From Synechococcus sp. CC9605 (GTDB taxonomy: Bacteria; Cyanobacteriota; Cyanobacteriia; PCC-6307; Cyanobiaceae): a DNA stretch of 64,000 bases. A program made the translations under genes and the position numbers. Positions within the stretch are counted from its first letter, which is position 1. The number at the start of each line of letters is the position of its first letter. Shown here in pieces: positions 58,241 through 64,000 of the stretch. The notes under the pieces were generated by a model. The model saw nothing but the letters and a program-made list of their open reading frames with translations, did no database searches and was not told the origin of the DNA. The DNA lies in NCBI RefSeq assembly GCF_000012625.1, contig NC_007516.1:2108001-2172000 (forward strand), in the 5' to 3' direction.

Positions 58241-58716
58241 GGCTCATCGTTCAGCGCCAGGCGAATGCAGCCGCGCTCCACATCGATGCTGAGCACCGAC
58301 CATCCGGTCGGCAGCAGCACAGGAGCATCCTCTGCGCAGCGGCCATCGGACCCCACACAGACCACACCGCTACCGCTGGCGGTGGTCAGCATGGCTCGTT
58401 TCTGATCTCCCACCAGCAGAACGCCAGTCAGGGTGAGACCAGTGGTGGGGTCTTGAACATCCGCAGCCTCCACACCAACAAGAGGCCCAAAGGGATCCAC
58501 CCGTCCGCCTGGGGCAGCCTGCTGCACATCCTCAGCCGAAGGCAGAGGGGTGAGACCAATCGGTGGTATCACCGGCGCTGACGTTTCCGGCAGTGGCTCA
58601 GGTTTCACTGGAACCGGTGGCAGCGCCGTGGCTGTTGGCGTTTCACCACCACAGCCCCCCGCGACCATCAACAGGTCGACGAAGGCAAGCAAGCGCTCAG
58701 CCGCCTGCTTCCACAA
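58216..58716 (-). CDS. Putative secreted or lipoprotein, unknown function
   Basis: About 166 residues from TTG at 58716. A short hydrophobic segment ends in LMVAGGCGG, a weak lipobox. A Pro/Thr-rich linker precedes a globular part with DPTTGLTLTGVLLVGDQKRAML and four cysteines (VVCVGSDGRCAEDA, ERGCIRL, PFCMA). The frame opens upstream inside the SRPBCC gene, so the start is uncertain. No family is recognised. The 3' end overlaps hemD. Confidence 0.6.
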   Translation of the reverse strand: MWKQAAERLLAFVDLLMVAGGCGGETPTATALPPVPVKPEPLPETSAPVIPPIGLTPLPSAEDVQQAAPGGRVDPFGPLVGVEAADVQDPTTGLTLTGVLLVGDQKRAMLTTASGSGVVCVGSDGRCAEDAPVLLPTGWSVLSIDVERGCIRLALNDEPHDPFCMA

Positions 58717-59134
58717 GGTCACAGAAACGGTCAAGGTTCGCCTGGAGCTCCTTGGTCACGATGCCCCCCAGGATGCTGGGTTCCATGAGCGGTGCCAAGA
58801 CTCTCGGCAATTCATAGGTCACGCTCAACTTGACCACAGTGCGGTCGGAGGCTTCGGGGTAGAAGCGCACAGCACCCTTGGTGGGCAGGCCACCCACCGA
58901 TTCCCAGTGCAGTTGTTGAGCTTCGACCCGCTGGGTGATCCGGGCCTTCCAACTGAAGCGGAAGCCCTGGGCCGCCAGGGTCCAATCGGTGAGATCGGGG
59001 TCTTCGAGGGGCGTAACCGACTCAATCCAGCGCATCCATCGAGGCATCGCTTCGAGATCACTCCAGACCTCCCAGACCTTGGAGGCCGGGGCCTGCACCT
59101 CAGAGGTGACCGTGTGTTCGAGCCAGCGTCCCAT
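58697..59134 (-). CDS. SRPBCC (polyketide cyclase/START-like) family protein
   Basis: 145 residues. TVTSEVQAPASKVWEVWSDLEAMPRWMRWIESV, quoted in part, is the typical first strand and helix of the START/Bet v 1 fold. A hydrophobic-ligand cavity is likely. ATG at 59134 overlaps the stop of the desaturase gene (ATGA), so the two are coupled. A role in carotenoid binding or presentation is plausible from position only. Confidence 0.88.
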   Translation of the reverse strand: MGRWLEHTVTSEVQAPASKVWEVWSDLEAMPRWMRWIESVTPLEDPDLTDWTLAAQGFRFSWKARITQRVEAQQLHWESVGGLPTKGAVRFYPEASDRTVVKLSVTYELPRVLAPLMEPSILGGIVTKELQANLDRFCDLVEAGG

Positions 59135-60600
59135 CAGGCCACCGCCGCGTTTGTGGCTAGTTTCACCGGCTGATCGAGGATCGCCGCCGCCGCCAGATGA
59201 CCGCTCATCGTGGCTCCCTCCATCGAATCGATGTAGTCCTGACGGGTGTAGCTGCCGGCCAAGAAGAAATTGCGGATCGGCGTGCGCTGCTCCGGGCGGT
59301 AGGGCTCCATGCCCGGGGCTTCCCGGTACAACGACTGAGCCAGTTTCACCACGTTGCTCCAGGTGAGCTTGAGGTTGCGAGCCGAGGGGAACAGCTCGCG
59401 CACCTGACGATCGGTGTGGGCCACGATCTCGTCCACCGACTTGGGAATCCAGGGATCACCAGGGGTGAGCACGCATTGGAGCAGGGAGCCCTCTCCCTCC
59501 TTGCGGTAGTCCTCCGGGCTGGCCAGGGCCAAATCGGCAAAACAGCTGAAATCGGCATCAGCCGTGTACAGCAGGTTGTTGAGCCCCGTGGGTGCTGCCA
59601 CATCCCGGCGCCGGTCTTCCTGGGCATCACCCAGTTCGGTTACCCAGCCGTCGTAGCGGAGCTGAACGGTGGCCACGGGTACGGCCTCCAGCTGATGAAT
59701 CGCCTCGAACTGGGGGTACCGGTTCCAGGCCTCGGGCAGCAGCTTCTGAATCCCGGGAACATCACAGGCGGCCAGGTAGGCGTCAGCCTCAACGCGGATG
59801 TCTCCATCAGGAGTCCCCAGCTGCAGGCCTGTGATCTCAGGTGATTCACCCTCGCTGTAGTCCACCTGCTTCACCCGATGACGCAGGTGCAACTTGCCTC
59901 CACGCTGCTGGATGTAGTCGAGGATCGGACCCGTGAGCCAGCGATGGGGCGATCCCTTCAGCAGATTGAGCTTGGAGGCTTCCGTCTTGGCCGCAAACAT
60001 CATGAAGATGGTGAGCATGCAGCGGGCGGAGATGGCCTCGCAATCGATGAAGCCCAGGGCGTAGGCAATGGGGTTCCACATCCGCCGGATGCTTTCGGGG
60101 CTACCGCCATGGCTGACGAACCAATCCTGGAAACTGACGGAGTCGAGGGCTCGGATGGTGCGCATCGCCCCCTCGTAATCCACCAGACCGCGCACGATCG
60201 GGCTGGTGCCCAGGGCAAGGGCATTGCGCAGCTTGTCGATCCAGCTGAGCTGCGGTGTGGTGAAAAACGCCTTGAGGCCGTTGAAGGGTGCACCAATGGG
60301 GAAGCGGAAATCCAGCTCCCGCAGATCGCCCCCCTTGTTCACGAACAGGTGCGTGTGCTGCTTGGGCAGAAGATTCTCGAACGCTCCCACCTTGCGCATC
60401 AAGGCGAAGAGGTTGGCGTAATTAAAAAAGAAGACGTGCAACCCCATCTCGATGTGGTTACCGCCCTCATCCACCCAGCTACCCACCTTGCCGCCCATAA
60501 AAGGACGGGCTTCGTAGAGATTCACCTCATGGCCCGCATCCACGAGGTCCACTGCAGCGGAGAGGCCGGCGAGGCCGGAACCAACGATCGCGACCCGCAC
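59134..60600 (-). CDS. zds: Zeta-carotene desaturase
   Basis: Also called crtQ. A 488-residue FAD enzyme making lycopene from zeta-carotene. FAD motif [17 protein letters not shown] then [14 protein letters not shown] at the N-terminus; [20 protein letters not shown] and [23 protein letters not shown] are family-specific; the C-terminal [19 protein letters not shown] binds FAD. The start is ATG at 60600. It is divergent from an IscA-type gene over a 70-base intergenic region with an inverted repeat. Confidence 0.97.
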   Translation of the reverse strand: MRVAIVGSGLAGLSAAVDLVDAGHEVNLYEARPFMGGKVGSWVDEGGNHIEMGLHVFFFNYANLFALMRKVGAFENLLPKQHTHLFVNKGGDLRELDFRFPIGAPFNGLKAFFTTPQLSWIDKLRNALALGTSPIVRGLVDYEGAMRTIRALDSVSFQDWFVSHGGSPESIRRMWNPIAYALGFIDCEAISARCMLTIFMMFAAKTEASKLNLLKGSPHRWLTGPILDYIQQRGGKLHLRHRVKQVDYSEGESPEITGLQLGTPDGDIRVEADAYLAACDVPGIQKLLPEAWNRYPQFEAIHQLEAVPVATVQLRYDGWVTELGDAQEDRRRDVAAPTGLNNLLYTADADFSCFADLALASPEDYRKEGEGSLLQCVLTPGDPWIPKSVDEIVAHTDRQVRELFPSARNLKLTWSNVVKLAQSLYREAPGMEPYRPEQRTPIRNFFLAGSYTRQDYIDSMEGATMSGHLAAAAILDQPVKLATNAAVA

Positions 60601-60621
60601 AAGATCTGGTCAACTAAGGCG

Positions 60622-60647
60622 ACTCTATGTATGAGCGTTCATAGAGT
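60622..60647. promoter_or_regulatory. Inverted repeat between divergent zds and IscA-type gene
   Basis: ACTCTATG (60622-60629) and CATAGAGT (60640-60647) are exact inverted copies separated by ten bases, within the 70-base divergent promoter region. Such symmetry suits a dimeric regulator binding both promoters. The half-site does not match the SufR consensus. No protein is identified. Confidence 0.45.
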
Positions 60648-60670
60648 GAGAGCACGAGCCTGCGTCAATC

Positions 60671-61063
60671 ATGACTTCCACCCCCGATACCGCGCCGGCC
60701 CATACCGCCAAAGACGGCAAGGGCATCCTGATCACTGAACCGGCGATGCAGCAGCTGGCGAAGCTGTGTGGCGAACAGGGCGAGAACCAGGTGCTGCGTG
60801 TCGGGGTGCGGTCCGGGGGCTGCAGCGGCATGAGCTACACAATGGATTTCGTGCCCGCCTCCGACACCCTCGACGACGACGAGACCTACGAGTACGCGGC
60901 GGCTGATGGACAGAGCTTCCGGGTGATCTGTGATCCGAAAAGCCTTCTCTACATCTACGGAATGCAGCTGGACTTCAGCACTGCCCTGATCGGCGGTGGC
61001 TTCAACTTCACCAACCCCAATGCCAGCCAGACCTGCGGCTGCGGCAGTTCCTTCGCCGTGTGA
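60671..61063 (+). CDS. Iron-sulfur cluster carrier, A-type (IscA/SufA/ErpA/HesB family)
   Basis: 130 residues. The three conserved cysteines are Cys51 (RSGGCSGMSY), Cys122 and Cys124 (QTCGCGSSF). The N-terminal 15-residue extension is probably disordered. A-type proteins deliver Fe-S clusters to target enzymes; cyanobacteria keep several, and this one cannot be typed further. It shares a promoter region with zds. Confidence 0.95.
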   Translation: MTSTPDTAPAHTAKDGKGILITEPAMQQLAKLCGEQGENQVLRVGVRSGGCSGMSYTMDFVPASDTLDDDETYEYAAADGQSFRVICDPKSLLYIYGMQLDFSTALIGGGFNFTNPNASQTCGCGSSFAV

Positions 61064-61109
61064 GCAAAGCCACGTGGGAATCTGAGTAGAGACCACTGCC
61101 CTCTCCCTG

Positions 61110-61532
61110 TTGATAGAGACTTCCCAGGACAGCCTGTTTGAGCAGGCCATGGCCCGATATCAGGCTGGCGCCGCAGCCGAAGAGGTGCTGCCTGATTTCG
61201 CCCGCTTAGTTGAAGCCGCTCCTCGCCAATCAGCGGGCTGGACCTGCCTAGCCTGGCTGCAGCTGCTTTGCGACCAACCGGAGGAGGCGCTGCGGTCGGC
61301 ACGTTTCGCTGTGAGACTCAACGGCCAGGACCCCCAGGCCAGAATCAACCTCAGCCTTGCTTTGCTGGAGACCCAATCCAAGGGCGTGCGCGACCACATC
61401 CAGGTGGTGCAGCAGGTGATGACTCTGGCCCCAGAGGTGTCCAGCGAACTGAAGGCCTCGATCACCGACGGACTCGAGCGCAAACCCGGCTGGAAGGCCC
61501 TTGAAAAAGTGAAAGCCTGGCTTGAGCTCTAA
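61110..61532 (+). CDS. TPR-type small soluble protein
   Basis: 140 residues from TTG 61110. Helical repeats LFEQAMARYQAGAAAEEVLPDFARLVEAAP, then GWTCLAWLQLLCDQPEEALRSARFAVRLNGQDPQARINLSLALLE, quoted only in part, follow the TPR spacing (W/L/G/A/P positions). A third helical pair ends the protein. It is an adaptor-type fold without catalytic residues. It follows the IscA-type gene by 46 bases, so an operon is possible. Confidence 0.82.
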   Translation: MIETSQDSLFEQAMARYQAGAAAEEVLPDFARLVEAAPRQSAGWTCLAWLQLLCDQPEEALRSARFAVRLNGQDPQARINLSLALLETQSKGVRDHIQVVQQVMTLAPEVSSELKASITDGLERKPGWKALEKVKAWLEL

Positions 61533-61568
61533 TCACAACGGACGCTCCGCCTGCCTGAAAGCCCCTGC

Positions 61569-61736
61569 ATGACAGCCACCTGGACCATCACCCGTCTGCC
61601 GTCCCAGGTTCGCGTGCGGCCTCCAGCGGATCGTTCGGAACAATTTCGGCGGGAACGCCCGGCCAGCGAAGCACGACGGTTGCAACTGGCCAGGCGCGCC
61701 AACGGCATTCCGGAGCCGAGCACCTGGATGTGGTGA
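61569..61736 (+). CDS. Possible 55-residue basic protein
   Basis: ATG 61569 to TGA 61736. The product is Arg-rich (VRVRPPADRSEQFRRERPAS, then EARRLQLARRANGI) and ends ...STWMW. Third-base choice resembles neighbouring genes, and it fills the gap between two plus-strand genes. No ribosome-binding site is convincing and no family is recognised. Confidence 0.45.
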   Translation: MTATWTITRLPSQVRVRPPADRSEQFRRERPASEARRLQLARRANGIPEPSTWMW

Positions 61737-61750
61737 GGGGTACACCGGCG

Positions 61751-62920
61751 ATGGCACGCATCCTGCTGCTGAGCAATGGCCACGGTGAAGACCTCTCCGG
61801 CGCCTTACTCGCCCAGGAGCTTCAGCGACAGGGGCACAAAGTGCAGGCGCTCCCGCTAGCGGGCCTTGGCAGCGCTTATCAAAAAGCCGGCGTGCCACTG
61901 CTGGGACGCAGCCACGAATTCAGCACCGGGGGCATTGGCTACACCAGCCTTCGCGGCCGCCTTACCGAGATCGCCCAAGGGCAAATGCTGTATCTGCTGC
62001 GTCGCCTGATCCGTTTGATGCGGCACCGGCGTCGCTTTGATCTGATCCTGGTGGTGGGCGATGTGATCCCTGTGATCGCGGCATGGCTCAGCCAACGCCC
62101 TGTGGCGACCTATCTGGTGGCCTACTCCAGCCACTACGAAGGGACGCTGCGGCTGCCCTGGCCCTGCGCCGCTCTGTTGAAAAGCCAGCGGTTCAAAGCG
62201 GTGTACAGCCGCGATCAACGCACCGCCAAGGACCTCAGCGGGCAACTGCAACGGCCGGTGAGCTTCCTGGGCAATCCATTCATGGATTCGGTGCTCACAG
62301 CAGCCGCCCCGCCGCCCAGCAGCATGCCACGCGTCGGTCTGCTGCCCGGCAGCCGCCGACCGGAATTGGAACAGAACCTGCAGCTCTTGCTGCGGCTGAT
62401 CGAGCTGCTGCCGAGCACAGTGCGCTGCAACATGGATCTGGCCCTGGTGCCCAGCCTGGATGACAACAGCTTGCGGCAGCTCAGCGAACGATGCGGCTGG
62501 CACTTGGAGAACGGCGTGCTGGAACGTGAGGGAGCCCGGGCGATCAACGTTCGCCGCGGGGCCTTCCGTGCCGTGCTGCAGCACAGCGATCTGGTGATCG
62601 GCATGGCAGGTACCGCCATCGAACAGGCCGTTGGCCTGGCCAAACCGGTGCTGCAGGTGCCGGGCCAAGGGCCTCAATTCACAGCAGCATTCGCTGAAGC
62701 CCAACGGCGCCTGCTCGGGCCCACGGTGTTCTGCGCCGACGGAGAAAGTGGCAGCCGTGAGGCTTTGGAGAGAACAGCGGAGCTGGCCATGGCTCTGCTT
62801 GAGCGTGCGCGACGGGATCCTGGCTTGCAGCGGCAATGCCGAGAAGAAGCCAAATGGCGCCTCGGAGAAGCGGGCGGTGGCCTGAGAATGGCGACAGCGA
62901 TCGATGCCCTGCTGCCATGA
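61751..62920 (+). CDS. LpxB-like glycosyltransferase of cyanobacterial type (TIGR03492)
   Basis: 389 residues. ILLLSNGHGEDLSGALLAQELQRQGH at the start, TYLVAYSSHYEG, GLLPGSRRPELEQNLQLLLRLIELLP (read in part) and the C-terminal SDLVIGMAGTAIEQAVGLAKPVLQVPGQGPQF resemble lipid-A disaccharide synthase (GT-B fold). The family is conserved in cyanobacteria, where the substrate is undefined. ATG 61751 is chosen. Its stop overlaps the next start (ATGA). Confidence 0.9.
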   Translation: MARILLLSNGHGEDLSGALLAQELQRQGHKVQALPLAGLGSAYQKAGVPLLGRSHEFSTGGIGYTSLRGRLTEIAQGQMLYLLRRLIRLMRHRRRFDLILVVGDVIPVIAAWLSQRPVATYLVAYSSHYEGTLRLPWPCAALLKSQRFKAVYSRDQRTAKDLSGQLQRPVSFLGNPFMDSVLTAAAPPPSSMPRVGLLPGSRRPELEQNLQLLLRLIELLPSTVRCNMDLALVPSLDDNSLRQLSERCGWHLENGVLEREGARAINVRRGAFRAVLQHSDLVIGMAGTAIEQAVGLAKPVLQVPGQGPQFTAAFAEAQRRLLGPTVFCADGESGSREALERTAELAMALLERARRDPGLQRQCREEAKWRLGEAGGGLRMATAIDALLP

Positions 62921-63189
62921 GTGCCCCTTTAGAACCGGCCTGGAAGCGCTGGCTCGACCGGCTGCTGATGGTGAATGTGCTGCTGGTGTTTGTCGGCGCT
63001 GGGGTCTTCGCCGTTGCCGTGGTGCGTCAGGGCCAAGGCAATAACTGGCTGATGGACCGGGTTCAAGTGCTGTGGCAACCCCTGTTCGCCCCAGCCATCA
63101 GCCTGCTAATAATGGCGGCCCTGGTGAGCGGCATCTTCAGCTGGTGGCAGCGGCGAGTGCTGAAGCCAGATCGGGGTAGCGGAAGCTGA
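62917..63189 (+). CDS. Small two-helix membrane protein
   Basis: 90 residues. Helices WLDRLLMVNVLLVFVGAGVFAVAVV and LFAPAISLLIMAALVSGIFSWWQRRV flank a short loop with Gly/Gln/Asn. It starts within the stop of the LpxB-like gene (ATGA), so they are coupled. Its last 53 bases overlap the opposing epimerase gene. Function is unknown. Confidence 0.85.
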   Translation: MSAPLEPAWKRWLDRLLMVNVLLVFVGAGVFAVAVVRQGQGNNWLMDRVQVLWQPLFAPAISLLIMAALVSGIFSWWQRRVLKPDRGSGS

Positions 63190-64000
63190 AGTTCAAGCCT
63201 TCAAGCCGTTCCGACGCAACCTGCTGGCCCTCCAACACCACCTTGGCGCCGTCCCCCAGAAGCACCTGAAGCACTGGAGCTGGCACCGGCAACAAACTCG
63301 GACGGCCCAGGCTGCGCCCCAGCTGCTTGGAGAAGGCCGTCATCGAGACGGGCTCGGGAGCCACGGCATTGATCACGCCACTCCAGCTCTCGTCCGTGAG
63401 GGATTGGAGGATCAGGGCGCAGAGGTCGCTGCGGTGGATCCAACTCATCCACTGCCGGCCACTGCCGATTGGACCGCCAAACCCTGTGCGGAACACCGGA
63501 AGCATTTTTCCGAGTGCGCCGCCGTCGGCCGCCAGCACGATGCCGATCCGCAGGGTGACCTGCCGTACCGCAGACGGCACCGCCTCAGCCGCCGCTTCCC
63601 AGCGCTCACACAAGCTCGCAAGGAAGTCGTCGCCTGGGTTGCTTGATTCGAGAAAACGCTTGTCCAGGCTGGATCCATAGAAACCAATTGCCGAGGCATT
63701 CACCAGCACTTTTGGTGGTGTTGCACAGGCCTTGATCGCTTTCACCAAATGAGAGGTCGTTTCCAGCCGGCTGGTTTCAAGCAGCTGCCGATGGGTCGGG
63801 GTCCAACGTTTCTCGGCAATCGGTTCCCCCGCCAGATTGACCACCGCATCGGCCTGATTGAGGGCATCCAACAGCCCGGCGTCGGCCCAGGTGCTGCTGC
63901 TGGCAGGGTCGAACTGCATCCAGGTCAGTCGCCCATCTGCCCGTTCAGCGTCGTAGCCGCGGGCCAACCGGCGGCTGACCACCGTGAGCTGAAGCCCGGC
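63137..64000 (-). CDS. TIGR01777-type NAD(P)-dependent epimerase (YfcH/SulA-like), N-terminus cut by window edge
   Basis: 287 residues are visible. They begin at the end of the first Rossmann unit (AGLQLTVVSRRLARG). ADAVVNLAGEPIAEKRWTP, ASAIGFYG, YxxxS/T region variants and the C-terminal VLLGDGAKVVLEGQQVASERL are hallmarks of the TIGR01777 SDR family. The family is often mislabelled as a cell-division inhibitor. Only about 15-20 N-terminal residues with the nucleotide-binding glycines are missing. Confidence 0.92.
   Translation of the reverse strand, partial: AGLQLTVVSRRLARGYDAERADGRLTWMQFDPASSSTWADAGLLDALNQADAVVNLAGEPIAEKRWTPTHRQLLETSRLETTSHLVKAIKACATPPKVLVNASAIGFYGSSLDKRFLESSNPGDDFLASLCERWEAAAEAVPSAVRQVTLRIGIVLAADGGALGKMLPVFRTGFGGPIGSGRQWMSWIHRSDLCALILQSLTDESWSGVINAVAPEPVSMTAFSKQLGRSLGRPSLLPVPAPVLQVLLGDGAKVVLEGQQVASERLEGLNFSFRYPDLASALAAATS

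Overview
The window reads as a GC-rich picocyanobacterial chromosome segment, most likely marine Synechococcus or Cyanobium. The evidence is photosystem II PsbU, cytochrome b6f PetL, a high-light-inducible protein (Hlip), Ycf33, zeta-carotene desaturase, several cyanobacteria-only families (DUF1400-, DUF2834-, DUF3120-, DUF4346- and DUF6816-like), and a 16S-tRNA-Ile-tRNA-Ala-23S-5S operon. Genes are dense, overlaps of 1-50 bases are common, and TTG or GTG starts are frequent. I see no insertion sequence, prophage or CRISPR array, so this looks like core genome with a few accessory small-protein patches.

Layout. 1-4.5 kb: the truncated start of an RND efflux pump with its adaptor, and a RarA-type clamp-associated ATPase with a fused C-terminal domain. 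4.5-8.1 kb: a DUF1400-like secreted protein, two small unknown genes, PrxQ/Bcp, type III pantothenate kinase and PAPS reductase. 8.1-16 kb: a tightly packed plus-strand run of NDH-2, HflX, an SLC13/RCK permease, KtrB, KtrA and AnmK. 16-17.2 kb: a cluster of small unknown proteins, including a ribbon-helix-helix candidate and a Nif11-like peptide. 17.2-27.6 kb: ABC-F ATPase, a twin CX3C mini-protein, a DegP/HtrA protease, HrpB helicase, Hlip, XseA/XseB and a YihY-family membrane protein. 27.6-33.7 kb: the rRNA operon on the minus strand, with complementary arms that could form the pre-16S and pre-23S processing stems. 33.7-38.6 kb: IMPase, TolC, a TIGR03279-type radical SAM protein and UppP. 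38.6-46.7 kb: DUF3120, PsbU, NadB, VKOR-thioredoxin, RimO, two tandem MFS paralogues and PetL. 46.8-54 kb: a B12-binding radical SAM enzyme, DUF4346, an acyltransferase, a RibD-C reductase, a double PTPS/QueD, shikimate kinase, DUF6816 and a GST. 54-64 kb: Ycf33, RbfA, a GH3 N-acetylhexosaminidase, a GT2-TPR glycosyltransferase, HemD, SRPBCC, zeta-carotene desaturase, an IscA-type protein, a TPR protein, an LpxB-like protein and a truncated epimerase.

How genes work together. SLC13/RCK-KtrB-KtrA look like one ion-transport operon. The GH3 enzyme and AnmK are two steps of peptidoglycan recycling. TolC at 34.5 kb could be the outer-membrane partner of the RND pump at 1 kb, although the two are not linked.

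The most distinctive observation is a segmental tandem duplication at 44.0-46.6 kb. A unit made of the rimO 3' tail plus an MFS gene was copied, leaving a frameshifted rimO tail remnant in front of the second MFS copy. The best candidates for undescribed biology are the small-protein patch at 16-17 kb, the degenerate first half of the double PTPS, the RarA C-terminal fusion and several very short membrane-protein genes.
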